A stretch of DNA of 57,334 nucleotides from Bacteroidales bacterium. Lineage in GTDB: Bacteria; Bacteroidota; Bacteroidia; Bacteroidales; Tenuifilaceae. Numbering within the stretch: position 1 is the first letter of the stretch; each line of letters starts with the position of its first letter. A program made the position numbers and the translations under genes. The notes below the pieces were generated by a model that did not search any database, was not told where the DNA came from, and saw only the letters and a program-made list of their open reading frames with translations. Positions 25,024 to 33,304 of the stretch are shown piece by piece. The stretch spans positions 1 through 57,334 of the forward strand of contig RPRQ01000026.1 in the NCBI GenBank assembly GCA_003818205.1, given 5' to 3'.

Positions 25024-25156
25024 AAATCGACAATGGTAGGATGGAATATTGGAAAGATGCCTGCCTGCCGCCTGCCTGCCGGTAGGCAGGGTAGGCAGGG
25101 AATGATGCATTGTTCCTCAATACTCTGTGTTTTTAATTATTCCAACATTCCAATTT
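25024..25156. repeat. Palindromic element between pstC and pstA
   Basis: TGGAATATTGGAA near 25043 pairs with TTCCAACATTCCA near 25140. The core (25059-25100) is a run of GCCTGCC and GGCAGG words around CCTGCCGGTAGGCAGG. Confidence 0.7.
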
Positions 25157-25170
25157 AAATAAAAAGTTTA

Positions 25171-26055
25171 ATGATATCAGATAATAGAAAATATATTGAA
25201 AAGCGCAAGCGGAGGAGCGAGAAGATTGCCTTTGGTATATTCCGTGCGATGAGCCTTCTGGTTGTAGGAATCCTTTTTCTTATCCTCGGATTTATTGTGG
25301 TTAAGGGGATTTCTGTAATCAGCTGGGATTTTATCACCAAAATGCCCGAGGATGGAATGACCAAGGGTGGTATTTACCCTGCAATTATAGGAACATTCTG
25401 CCTTATCGGGGGAAGTATTCTTTTCAGCTTTCCAATTGGTGTACTATCGGGGATATATATAAACGAATATGCTACGAATGGTAAAATGGTTCGGTTTATC
25501 CGATTGATGACGAATAACCTTGCGGGTATCCCTTCCATTGTTTTCGGACTATTCGGGATGTCGCTATTTGTAAACACCCTTGGATTTGGCGATTCAATCA
25601 TTGCAGGCTCATTAACTCTAGGATTGATGACACTTCCTGTGGTTATCAGAACAACAGAGGAGGCATTGAAATCTGTAGATAACTCATTCCGTCACGGAAG
25701 CTACGCCTTGGGCGCATCGAAGCTGCAAACCATTCGCAGAGTAACACTTCCTATCGCATATCCAAATATCATAACCGGTTTGATTCTTTCAATCGGGCGA
25801 GTATCGGGCGAAACTGCCCCTATCCTATTCACGGTAGCAGCTTACTTTCTTCCTAAACTTCCGCATAGTATCTTCGACCAAGTGATGGCGCTACCATATC
25901 ACCTTTATGTATTGGCAACAAGCGGAACAAATATCGAGGAATCGAGACCAATGGCATACGGAACGGCACTTGTCCTTATAATGATTGTATTAATTCTGAA
26001 CCTACTGGCAAATGCACTCCGTAGATATTTCAGCAAAAAAGTTAAAATGAACTAA
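25171..26055 (+). CDS. pstA: Phosphate ABC transporter permease PstA
   Basis: 294 residues with six predicted membrane helices. Typical PstA blocks are present: [66 protein letters not shown] (the EAA loop) and [20 protein letters not shown]. It pairs with PstC to form the membrane channel. It ends two bases before pstB, so the two are translationally coupled. Confidence 0.95.
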   Translation: MISDNRKYIEKRKRRSEKIAFGIFRAMSLLVVGILFLILGFIVVKGISVISWDFITKMPEDGMTKGGIYPAIIGTFCLIGGSILFSFPIGVLSGIYINEYATNGKMVRFIRLMTNNLAGIPSIVFGLFGMSLFVNTLGFGDSIIAGSLTLGLMTLPVVIRTTEEALKSVDNSFRHGSYALGASKLQTIRRVTLPIAYPNIITGLILSIGRVSGETAPILFTVAAYFLPKLPHSIFDQVMALPYHLYVLATSGTNIEESRPMAYGTALVLIMIVLILNLLANALRRYFSKKVKMN

Positions 26056-26057
26056 GC

Positions 26058-26810
26058 ATGGCAAAGATAGAAACCATAGATGCCAACCTATTTTACGGCG
26101 ATTTTCATGCCCTGAAAAATATCTCCATGAAAATGGAGGAGAACTCGGTTACTGCCCTAATCGGCCCTTCGGGTTGCGGTAAATCGACATACCTGAGGCT
26201 TTTCAACCGAATGAACGATTTAATCGACAACACTAAAATAAATGGACATATTCTTGTTGATGGGGAGGATATATATAGAAAAAAAATAAATATAGACGAA
26301 CTCCGAATAAAAGTAGGAATGGTATTTCAAAAACCTAACCCATTCCCAAAAAGTATATTCGAGAATGTAGCCTATGGGCTTAGGGTAAATGGAGAGAAGA
26401 ACAAATCCTTTATCATTGATAAAGTTTACGAATCGCTCCGACAGGCAGCCCTTTGGGATGAGGTTTCAGATAAACTGTATAAATCAGCTTTTGAGCTCTC
26501 AGGTGGTCAACAGCAAAGGCTTTGTATTGCCCGTGCATTGGCCATATCACCATCGATAATCCTTATGGATGAACCCGCTTCAGCATTAGACCCACTATCG
26601 ACGGCTAAAATTGAGGAGCTGATTCACGAACTGAAGAAACAGTATACCATAGTAATTGTTACCCATAATATGCAGCAAGCATCGCGGGTTAGCGATTATA
26701 CCGCATTCTTTTACCTTGGCGAACTTATTGAATATGGGCAAACCGTAGAGATTTTCACCAAACCAAAGTTAAAGCATACGGAGAATTATATAACTGGAAG
26801 ATTTGGATAG
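26058..26810 (+). CDS. pstB: Phosphate ABC transporter ATP-binding protein PstB
   Basis: 250 residues, the usual PstB length. Walker [11 protein letters not shown]-loop [12 protein letters not shown], signature LSGGQQQR, Walker [13 protein letters not shown] and the switch histidine in [11 protein letters not shown] are all intact. [10 protein letters not shown] is a PstB-specific block. It powers phosphate import and, with PhoU, usually signals phosphate status. Confidence 0.96.
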   Translation: MAKIETIDANLFYGDFHALKNISMKMEENSVTALIGPSGCGKSTYLRLFNRMNDLIDNTKINGHILVDGEDIYRKKINIDELRIKVGMVFQKPNPFPKSIFENVAYGLRVNGEKNKSFIIDKVYESLRQAALWDEVSDKLYKSAFELSGGQQQRLCIARALAISPSIILMDEPASALDPLSTAKIEELIHELKKQYTIVIVTHNMQQASRVSDYTAFFYLGELIEYGQTVEIFTKPKLKHTENYITGRFG

Positions 26811-26814
26811 AAGA

Positions 26815-26931
26815 AGTGCCTAGAGTACTTAAAGTTTAGAGTGCCTAAAGTTAGAAGTCATTGAGAGGCATATTAAGTACTTTAAGTACTCCAAACTCTA
26901 GGCACTTTAGGCACTTAAAACTTTAGGCACT
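26815..26931. repeat. Palindromic/tandem repeat between pstB and phoU
   Basis: The word TTTAGGCACT/AGTGCCTAAA is repeated five to six times in both orientations, with AGTACTTAAAGT inside. The left part (26815-26851) is largely the reverse complement of 26879-26915. Confidence 0.7.
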
Positions 26932-26941
26932 AAATAATTAA

Positions 26942-26949
26942 TATCTTTG
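26942..26949 (+). promoter_or_regulatory. Possible internal -7 box (TATCTTTG) before phoU
   Basis: A perfect TAnnTTTG match 14 bases before the ATG at 26964. Together with the repeat-filled gap it suggests that phoU can be transcribed apart from pstSCAB. Confidence 0.4.
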
Positions 26950-26963
26950 TAAAAACCAAAATT

Positions 26964-27638
26964 ATGACTCACCTAGATACCGAACTAATCAAGCTGAAAC
27001 ATCAACTTTTTGAGATGTGGTCGTTGGTGATTTCGCAGGTTGAAACATCACGAGAGGCTCTTAATAATTTTGATAAAGGAGCTGCTTCCGAAATTGCATT
27101 TAAAGAGAAGATGGTTGATACCTACGAGCTGAAAATCGACCGTGATTGCGAAAATATCATCGCTCTCAATAACCCTGTGGCATCGGATCTTAGATTTACG
27201 CTTGCCGTACTTAAAATAAATACTGACCTTGAGCGTATCGGCGACTTTGCCCGTGGTATTGCGAGGTTCGTAAAAAAGTGTCCAAAAAAGAGTCTTAACC
27301 CTGAGCTGCTCAAAGCATGCCAGTTCGATGACCTGATTAAAAATGCTATCGAGATGCTTAACGATGCCAAACTAGCCCTTGAAAACGAAAATTCAAGAAT
27401 GGCTGTAAGCATATTCTCCCATGATGATTTCTTGGATGATGTTCACAAACACTCCAACAAGATAATAGCTGATTACATTAGAAAACATCCCGATGAAATT
27501 GATGAGGCGTTGAACATGCACAGCATCATCCGAAAAATCGAAAGGATTGGCGACCATTGTAGTAATATTGCAGAAGAAATTATCTTTTACTTAGAAGCAA
27601 AGGTTTTAAAGCATAGCCCAAAGAAAGAGTTGAAATAG
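26964..27638 (+). CDS. phoU: Phosphate signalling complex protein PhoU
   Basis: 224 residues forming two three-helix repeats. The metal-cluster motifs are visible: MVDTYELKIDRDCENIIAL in the first repeat, LKINTDLERIGDFARGIARF, and IRKIERIGDHCSNIAEEII in the second. PhoU links the Pst transporter to the PhoR/PhoB pathway and keeps the regulon off when phosphate is ample. Last gene of the pst cluster, followed by a strong terminator. Confidence 0.94.
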   Translation: MTHLDTELIKLKHQLFEMWSLVISQVETSREALNNFDKGAASEIAFKEKMVDTYELKIDRDCENIIALNNPVASDLRFTLAVLKINTDLERIGDFARGIARFVKKCPKKSLNPELLKACQFDDLIKNAIEMLNDAKLALENENSRMAVSIFSHDDFLDDVHKHSNKIIADYIRKHPDEIDEALNMHSIIRKIERIGDHCSNIAEEIIFYLEAKVLKHSPKKELK

Positions 27639-27655
27639 ATATAAAAAACACTCCT

Positions 27656-27696
27656 AGCCTGTCTTACTTTTTTATTAAGACAGGCTTTTCTTTTTT
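27656..27696 (+). terminator. Strong rho-independent terminator after phoU
   Basis: AGCCTGTCTTA (27656-27666) and TAAGACAGGCT (27676-27686) form a perfect 11-bp stem followed by TTTCTTTTTT, 17 bases after the stop. Confidence 0.9.
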
Positions 27697-27715
27697 ACTC
27701 CTCAACCGCTCTTAC

Positions 27716-27771
27716 TTAACCTTAAATTAATACTTCCTTTAGGTTCAGGTAACAGTATTGTAATAGATTTG
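27716..27771 (+). promoter_or_regulatory. Pho-box-like repeat and -7 box upstream of the FISUMP operon
   Basis: TTAACCT-TAAA-TTAATAC (27716-27733) is a 7-4-7 direct repeat like that before the porin. TAGATTTG (27764-27771) is a perfect -7 box 30 bases downstream. The ATG is at 27844. Confidence 0.7.
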
Positions 27772-27843
27772 CTTCGGTGACTTTTAAGCCTAAAACACAA
27801 CAATTACTAGTAAATCACACCTAATTTATAATTATTAGAATCG

Positions 27844-28371
27844 ATGAAAACCGCTTATTCAATCCTTTTTTTAATCCTATTCGGACAGCTTACACCTCAA
27901 CCGCTTTATGCGCAAATCAATAAAACCATAAAAGTGGGTGATAAAATATGGATGGCCGAAAACTTAAATATCGAAGTTCCTGGTAGCTGGTGCTACGACA
28001 ATAACCCTGATAACTGCAAAAAATACGGAAGGCTATACACCTACGAAGCCGCATTAAAGAATTGTCCCAAAGGTTGGCACCTACCATCCGATACAGAATG
28101 GAATGATCTGATTAACAGCTTTGGAGGAGAGGATATTGCTGGTAAGGCATTAAAAGATTCGGGGAAAGGTAGCTTTAATGCCTTGCTTGGTGGCAGCCGA
28201 ATACCCATGGGATCTTTTGGCCTGCTCGGAACTTACGGCTGCTACTGGACATCAACAAAATACGACAAGACTCATGCTTGGTACCGATATATAACCAACC
28301 AGAATGATTTAATCGTTCGTACCTATTTTACCGTTACCTATGGCTTTAGCGTACGATACGTAATGGATTAA
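27844..28371 (+). CDS. Secreted FISUMP-domain protein
   Basis: 175 residues, signal peptide about 1-24 (QLTPQPLYAQ). The rest is one Fibrobacter succinogenes major paralogous domain (TIGR02145 type): WMAENLNIEVPGSWCYDN, YGRLYTYEAALKNCPKGWHL, PSDTEWNDLI, GCYWTSTKYD and GFSVRYVMD. Cysteine pairs suggest disulfides outside the cell. The domain's function is unknown; C-type-lectin-like folding has been suggested for the group. First gene of an apparent operon with a phosphatase and a glycosyltransferase, behind a Pho-box-like repeat, so it is likely made under phosphate limitation. Confidence 0.85.
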   Translation: MKTAYSILFLILFGQLTPQPLYAQINKTIKVGDKIWMAENLNIEVPGSWCYDNNPDNCKKYGRLYTYEAALKNCPKGWHLPSDTEWNDLINSFGGEDIAGKALKDSGKGSFNALLGGSRIPMGSFGLLGTYGCYWTSTKYDKTHAWYRYITNQNDLIVRTYFTVTYGFSVRYVMD

Positions 28372-28403
28372 ACCAAATAACCAATTCTTGAAACAATTGC
28401 AAA

Positions 28404-30467
28404 ATGTTCCACAAAATCCGAATTCGAATACTACTCTGGTTTATTTGCGTTACAATTCTAGCAACACTCTTTATCTTAGCGAGTTCATACTTCATTAAGA
28501 AAAAGGGTGAGCTGAACAGAATAAGCCACGAACTACAAAATACGCAGATATTAATACTTCAGGATATTAGCGTACAAAAGGATTTTTTCACCTACGATGT
28601 TATTAACCCCTTATTCTATAAAACAGGCACTAGCGAGATTCTTTTTGAACACCTTACCCTAAGCACGGCAATTAAGCAAAAGATTGAGCAGATATCAAAG
28701 ATGAAAGGCTTTGAAACCTTTGAAATGGACTCACTCCTGCTTGCTATTATTGGTGATATACAAACCTATAACACTAGCCTCGATTCTGTTGTAAACCTTA
28801 TTCGAAAACGAGGCTATAAAACAACTGGCTTCGAAGGACATCTGTTGGGTACCATGAAGAAAATCGAAAACTCCGATGCCATATCAAAAGAAATGCTCAG
28901 TAGAATTAGCTACTACGAAAAGGAATATTTTATTCACGGCGACAAGAATTACGTTGATAGTATAAATCTGCTTATTCCATCGTTAATCGTTTCGGCAAAT
29001 AGAAATTATTCCAATTCCAATGGCTTATCGAATATTGCTACGCTGCTTAACAATTATAACTTAACATTTACGCAGCTTGCCTATCTTGATGAGCAACTAG
29101 GTTTAAAGCATAAGGAGGGTTTAAGGATAGAGCTCGACCAGCTAGCAGAGGATATTGGGGTTAAATTCTCGCTACTTGTCGATAATGCTGATATTTACGA
29201 ACGAAAACTATCCAATCAGCTGATTTACACATATATTTTAGTAGGATTTCTCCTATTGGCTGCATCAATTGCCATTTCGCTTATCGTTTCAAAACACATT
29301 TCGAACCCGTTGGTTTATCTTTCCTCACATATTAACGCCTTTGTAACGAGTAAATTCACGCTGATTGAAAAAATCAAGGTATCGAACCCCAAGGGAGAGA
29401 TTGGGCAATTGGGCAATAATTTTCTGATTCTACGAAATGAAATTGTTGACTACCTAAACTACTTCAAGGAGAAGGTTGATGAACGTACCGCTGAATTACT
29501 CATTGAAAAGAATAGGGTTGAAAATCAGAAGGAGGAGATCGAAGCACAACGTGATGAGCTCAACTGCCAAAATCAGCTAATCCTTAAACAAAAAAAAGAG
29601 GTTGAGAAACAACGCGAAAATGTGATTAGCAGCATACGCTATGCAAGCCGAATACAGAATGCTCTACTTACCGATGAGCAACAGCTTAAGAGCATTATAC
29701 CGCAAGCTTTTCTGTTTCAAAAACCAAAAGATATTGTTAGCGGCGATTTTTGCTTTGCAGAACGGATAAAAACGACCCAAAAGGATTATTCCGTCATTAT
29801 TCTCGCCGATTGTACTGGACACGGTGTTCCAGGTGCATTTATGAGCTTGCTCTGTTATAACTACCTCAACCAAATAATTAAGGTAAACCAGCATATTAAC
29901 CCCATTTATGTGCTTGCAACGCTTAATAATATGATATACAACAACCTGCATCAGAAGCAAGACGATAAAAAAATATCCGATGGCTTAGATATGTCCTATC
30001 TGCTAGTTAATAACAAAACCCTTGCCTGTGAATATACTGGTGCGCATAACCCCCTTTATCTATTCAGAAATAATGAGCTAATTGAATTTAAAGGGGATAA
30101 AATTTCTATTGGGGGCAAAAGCAATATCGTTCGAAAAATAACAAAACATAAATTTCAGCTTGAACCCTACGATTCAATCTTCCTTTTTACTGATGGCTAC
30201 GCCGATCAGGATGGTGGACCTAACCGCGATAAATTTAAATACCGACGATTCAGAGACCTACTTCTACAAATTCATAAGCATGAGCCAACCTACCAAAAAG
30301 CTGAACTTGAACGAATATTAATGGAATGGAAAGGGGATAAAGATCAGATGGACGATATTACTATACTCGGATTTCAGTACACCTCTTTGCTAAGCAAGTA
30401 TAACGATCAGGGTATAGTTTTGTTCGAGAATTCGGTACATGATACCCTTCAACTTTTATCCAATTAG
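28404..30467 (+). CDS. Membrane sensor with SpoIIE-type PP2C phosphatase domain
   Basis: 687 residues. Membrane helix 1 is at about 7-27; a helical extracytoplasmic sensor covers about 28-270; membrane helix 2 is at about 271-292, followed by a HAMP-like region and a long coiled coil (VDERTAELLIEKNRVENQ...). The SpoIIE phosphatase covers about 430-660 with SGDFCFAERI, LADCTGHGVPGAFMSL and FTDGYADQDGGPN, so the metal-binding aspartates are present. It resembles the C-terminus of the propeller phosphatase at 11410, including the SIRYASRIQNALL lead-in. It lies 32 bases after the FISUMP gene and 22 before the glycosyltransferase. It probably relays an envelope or phosphate signal to a STAS-domain partner, not present here. 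Confidence 0.85.
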   Translation: MFHKIRIRILLWFICVTILATLFILASSYFIKKKGELNRISHELQNTQILILQDISVQKDFFTYDVINPLFYKTGTSEILFEHLTLSTAIKQKIEQISKMKGFETFEMDSLLLAIIGDIQTYNTSLDSVVNLIRKRGYKTTGFEGHLLGTMKKIENSDAISKEMLSRISYYEKEYFIHGDKNYVDSINLLIPSLIVSANRNYSNSNGLSNIATLLNNYNLTFTQLAYLDEQLGLKHKEGLRIELDQLAEDIGVKFSLLVDNADIYERKLSNQLIYTYILVGFLLLAASIAISLIVSKHISNPLVYLSSHINAFVTSKFTLIEKIKVSNPKGEIGQLGNNFLILRNEIVDYLNYFKEKVDERTAELLIEKNRVENQKEEIEAQRDELNCQNQLILKQKKEVEKQRENVISSIRYASRIQNALLTDEQQLKSIIPQAFLFQKPKDIVSGDFCFAERIKTTQKDYSVIILADCTGHGVPGAFMSLLCYNYLNQIIKVNQHINPIYVLATLNNMIYNNLHQKQDDKKISDGLDMSYLLVNNKTLACEYTGAHNPLYLFRNNELIEFKGDKISIGGKSNIVRKITKHKFQLEPYDSIFLFTDGYADQDGGPNRDKFKYRRFRDLLLQIHKHEPTYQKAELERILMEWKGDKDQMDDITILGFQYTSLLSKYNDQGIVLFENSVHDTLQLLSN

Positions 30468-30489
30468 CCATAGCGATACATAAGAATTA

Positions 30490-31740
30490 ATGAATATGAA
30501 AACAATGATCCATTTGCAAAAAGAAATTGTACTCGCTACTGCCGAAATGGGTTTTGGTCACATAAGGGCACTATATCCGCTTGAAGAAACACTCGAATGC
30601 AAGCTGGTTGTTCTCGGACAAAACGATGGTTCTAACAACTTTGAAAAAAGAATATGGAAAATCTCGTTAACCCTTTACGAGTCAATATCTCGATTCAAGA
30701 AATTCCCTATTCTTGGCCCTATCGTTTATAGCATGATGAACGGTTTGCTGGCCATCCCTCACCCAGAAAGAAAAGCAACAAGGGTTGAAAAAACATTTGC
30801 ATACTGGCTTTTAGAGCGTTTTATCGGCTTGGGGCTCTGCAAAGGTTTGCAAAAAAAACTCAAATCGAGACAATACCTAGTAACCTCATTCTACGCACCA
30901 GTTATAGCATTATCAAAACGAACCGATTTAACCGTATTCTGCCAAATTTGCGATTCAGACTTAAGCCGTGTATGGGTAGCAAAAAATCCTGTTAGAAATA
31001 ATACCCAATACTTAGTACCATGTACAAAAGCGGCTGAAAGACTTTTGAAATATGGTGTCCAAAGCAATAGAATTCATCTAACCGGTTTTCCTTTTGCCCA
31101 TGAGCTTATTGGTGGCTTCTCACAGGAAATAGCCTTGAAGAACTACAAAAAAAGAATGCAGCTGCTCGATAATCCATATGACCTTAGCCCCGATTCGCCG
31201 CTCAAGATTGCCTATATAGTTGGAGGAGCTGGCGTTTACTCGGATATTGGGATGCAAATTGCCAATATGCTAAAGGAAGAGATTGAGGAGGGATTAATAG
31301 TACTGTACCTTGTAGCGGGCATTAAGGGAGAAGTTATCTGCTCTTATCATAACTTTAAACAAACCCGATTCCCAAAATCCAACAACCTGTGTATAGTTGG
31401 CTCGAATAGGTTGCACGATTACTTTAATCAATTCAACGAGTTGATGTCGCACATCCATATTTTATGGACTAAGCCTAGCGAGTTGGTTTTTTATTCGGCT
31501 TTGGGAATACCCATTATTATGACCGACCCCTTAGGCCCACAGGAAGAGGCAAACCGCGATTGGCTTTTGAAAATAGGAGCAGGCGGCAGTCAATACATAT
31601 CAAAATATACCAACCTTTGGTTGATGAATAGGCTAAATACTAAAGAGTTTAGCCGAATGGCTTATGCGGGTTGGAGCAAGGGTATTCGAACCGCATCGTA
31701 CCGAATACCTGAGATTATTGCAAAACATGAAAGTTTTTGA
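30490..31740 (+). CDS. GT-B glycosyltransferase-like protein (GT28/MGDG-synthase-like)
   Basis: 416 residues. The N-terminal domain has MGFGHIRALYPLEE, equivalent to the G-x-G-H acceptor loop of MurG and MGDG synthases. The C-terminal donor domain has IAYIVGGAGVYSDIG and the conserved ending TKPSELVFYSALGIPIIM followed by PQEEANRDWLL, which matches the UDP-sugar-binding block of GT28. No membrane helices, so a peripheral inner-membrane enzyme is expected. Similarity is clearer in the C-terminal half, so the sugar and acceptor are unknown. Third gene of the Pho-box FISUMP operon; a role in glycolipid formation is inferred from its neighbours. ATG at 30496 is an alternative start. Confidence 0.65.
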   Translation: MNMKTMIHLQKEIVLATAEMGFGHIRALYPLEETLECKLVVLGQNDGSNNFEKRIWKISLTLYESISRFKKFPILGPIVYSMMNGLLAIPHPERKATRVEKTFAYWLLERFIGLGLCKGLQKKLKSRQYLVTSFYAPVIALSKRTDLTVFCQICDSDLSRVWVAKNPVRNNTQYLVPCTKAAERLLKYGVQSNRIHLTGFPFAHELIGGFSQEIALKNYKKRMQLLDNPYDLSPDSPLKIAYIVGGAGVYSDIGMQIANMLKEEIEEGLIVLYLVAGIKGEVICSYHNFKQTRFPKSNNLCIVGSNRLHDYFNQFNELMSHIHILWTKPSELVFYSALGIPIIMTDPLGPQEEANRDWLLKIGAGGSQYISKYTNLWLMNRLNTKEFSRMAYAGWSKGIRTASYRIPEIIAKHESF

Positions 31741-31820
31741 AAATAACAACACAAAGAATATATGCTATTCATTGTGCCTATTTTGCATATCCGTAACGAT
31801 TGCTATACAAAAGCATCCTT

Positions 31821-31961
31821 TTAGAATACTTCACCTAAAGTATAAACTTTACCAAGCAATATCAAGAACATGCCCATTGGCAAACCCACTAAAATGAGGT
31901 AGCCAAAATCATCGCCATACTTTCGCAAAAGCTTCTTTGCTTTTTTTGCCACCTTATTCAT
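31821..31961 (-). CDS. Small single-pass membrane protein (46 residues)
   Basis: Reads MNKVAKKAKKLLRKYGDDFG, then the hydrophobic helix YLILVGLPMGMFLILLGKVY and the tail TLGEVF. Basic residues before the helix predict N-in topology. The frame extends upstream to 32075, but that start would lie above the Pho-box-like repeat and a TAACTTTA -7-like box on the minus strand (31985-31992), so the ATG at 31961 is preferred. The regular amphipathic basic head, single helix and own promoter argue for a real gene. No family recognised. It is divergent from the glycosyltransferase at 32167; a role in membrane or transporter adaptation to low phosphate is only a guess. Confidence 0.6.
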   Translation of the reverse strand: MNKVAKKAKKLLRKYGDDFGYLILVGLPMGMFLILLGKVYTLGEVF

Positions 31962-31984
31962 AATCAGATGAATTAACTTATGAG

Positions 31985-32041
31985 TAAAGTTAGTGCTTTT
32001 ACGACCCTGATTTCCACTTTTACATATTAAGTTTATGTTAA
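31985..32041 (-). promoter_or_regulatory. Pho-box-like repeat and -7 box for the 46-residue protein
   Basis: On the minus strand TTAACAT-AAAC-TTAATAT (32041 down to 32024) is a 7-4-7 direct repeat matching the porin and FISUMP boxes. TAACTTTA (31992-31985) differs from TAnnTTTG only in the last base and lies 23 bases before the ATG. Confidence 0.6.
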
Positions 32042-32142
32042 GTCTGTGCTTTGTAATACGCATAATTATTGGCAAAAACAGATGGATTAGTCTAATAACA
32101 ATTCCATAGCTTTATTTTGATATTCAGGTAATACTACTCATC

Positions 32143-32150
32143 TACTTTTG
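32143..32150 (+). promoter_or_regulatory. -7 promoter box (TACTTTTG) of the glycosyltransferase-phosphoesterase pair
   Basis: A perfect TAnnTTTG match 16 bases before the ATG at 32167. TTG at 32117-32119 lies 23 bases upstream as a possible -33 box. No Pho-box-like repeat was seen in this orientation. Confidence 0.45.
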
Positions 32151-32166
32151 CTAAAAAGTAATAAAG

Positions 32167-33303
32167 ATGAAGCAAAAGCTGATGTTTCTTTACCTTAAAA
32201 CTGGTGGTGGTCATTTATCTCCAGCCCGGTCGGTTGCTCAATGGATAGAACGAAACCATGATAAAGGCTATGAGGTAGAACTTGTTGATGGCTTTACCGG
32301 AGTTAGCCCAATTGCTAAGCTGATTGTTGAGGATGGTTACCGAAAATCGCAGGAGAAGGCAACGTGGGTGTTCGAAGGTTTATATGCAATCCACAAGCTA
32401 AAACCCATTGCACACCTCTCGGGTTGGTTAGTTTCAAAATTTGTTGCTCCAATACTAGAGCATCGAATTCTTGCCGATAAACCCGATAAGATTGTAATAT
32501 TCCACTTCTTCCTTATAAAGCCCATAAACGAGATATTAAAACGGAACAAGCTGGATACCCCCATGCTAACAGTTGTTACCGATCCGTTTACGGCACACCC
32601 AATATGGTTTTTAGATAAAACCCAAAACTTTATTGTATTTAGCCAACAGCTTAAAACCCATTTAATCAACGCTAAAAAAATTCCTGCGGAAAACATTAAC
32701 ACCTTCCCGTTTATACTGAACGATAAATTCTCATCATCCATAAACGAGGAGGCAAAAGCGCAAATTAGAACAACCCTCAACATCCCTGCTGATGAAAAGG
32801 TTATACTGATAATGGGCGGTGCCGATGGCATTCCAAAAGGAGCTAAAATTCTAAGAAAATTGCTGCAATCAGGTTTAAATGCCCATATTGTGATGGTTTG
32901 CGGGAGAAATGAAAACCTCCTAAAACAAGCAAACAAATTGAAAGGCAGATATAATGCCAACCATCTACATGTTTTTGGCTTTGTCGATATCGTTTACGAA
33001 CTACTCAACATCGCCGATTTGGTGATAACAAAATGCGGAGCATCTACATTCATGGAAGTGCTGATGTGCGGTAAGATTCCGTTAATTAATAGCTATATTT
33101 GGGAGCAGGAGAAGGGCAATGTTGAATATATTTGCAACAATCAATTAGGGCATTACGAGAAAAGGGTGAACCAAATTCCAAACCTAGTTAAAAACCTGAT
33201 TTTCAATAGCAACAAACAAGGTTTCTACAAAAATAATATATACCAGCTAAAGCTGGTTAACGGCACATCGCAAGTATCAAAATTTATTATGCAATACTCA
33301 TAG
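32167..33303 (+). CDS. MGDG-synthase-like glycosyltransferase (GT28)
   Basis: 378 residues. The N-terminus MFLYLKTGGGHLSPARSVAQ is the G-G-G-H-x-x-A loop of plant-type monogalactosyldiacylglycerol synthases; LVDGFTGVSPIAKLIVEDGY and VTDPFTAHPIWF (equivalent to the DL/DPxxxHPxW block) continue it. The donor-binding end is LVITKCGASTFMEVLMCGKI, then QEKGNVEYI. All motifs of the family are present, so transfer of a hexose from a nucleotide sugar to diacylglycerol or a similar lipid is likely. It is followed after one base by a phosphoesterase gene. In phosphate-starved bacteria such a pair can make glycolipid from the diacylglycerol released from phospholipid. Confidence 0.8.
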   Translation: MKQKLMFLYLKTGGGHLSPARSVAQWIERNHDKGYEVELVDGFTGVSPIAKLIVEDGYRKSQEKATWVFEGLYAIHKLKPIAHLSGWLVSKFVAPILEHRILADKPDKIVIFHFFLIKPINEILKRNKLDTPMLTVVTDPFTAHPIWFLDKTQNFIVFSQQLKTHLINAKKIPAENINTFPFILNDKFSSSINEEAKAQIRTTLNIPADEKVILIMGGADGIPKGAKILRKLLQSGLNAHIVMVCGRNENLLKQANKLKGRYNANHLHVFGFVDIVYELLNIADLVITKCGASTFMEVLMCGKIPLINSYIWEQEKGNVEYICNNQLGHYEKRVNQIPNLVKNLIFNSNKQGFYKNNIYQLKLVNGTSQVSKFIMQYS

Positions 33304-33304
33304 T

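Noticed and set aside
24907-25110. Minus-strand frame ending in a Pro/Gly-rich stretch near pstC
   Set aside because: Shadow of pstC plus translation of the palindromic repeat in the pstC-pstA gap.
31664-31897. 77-residue plus-strand frame after the glycosyltransferase
   Set aside because: Starts inside the glycosyltransferase in another frame, has no domain, and overlaps the better-supported 46-residue minus-strand gene.
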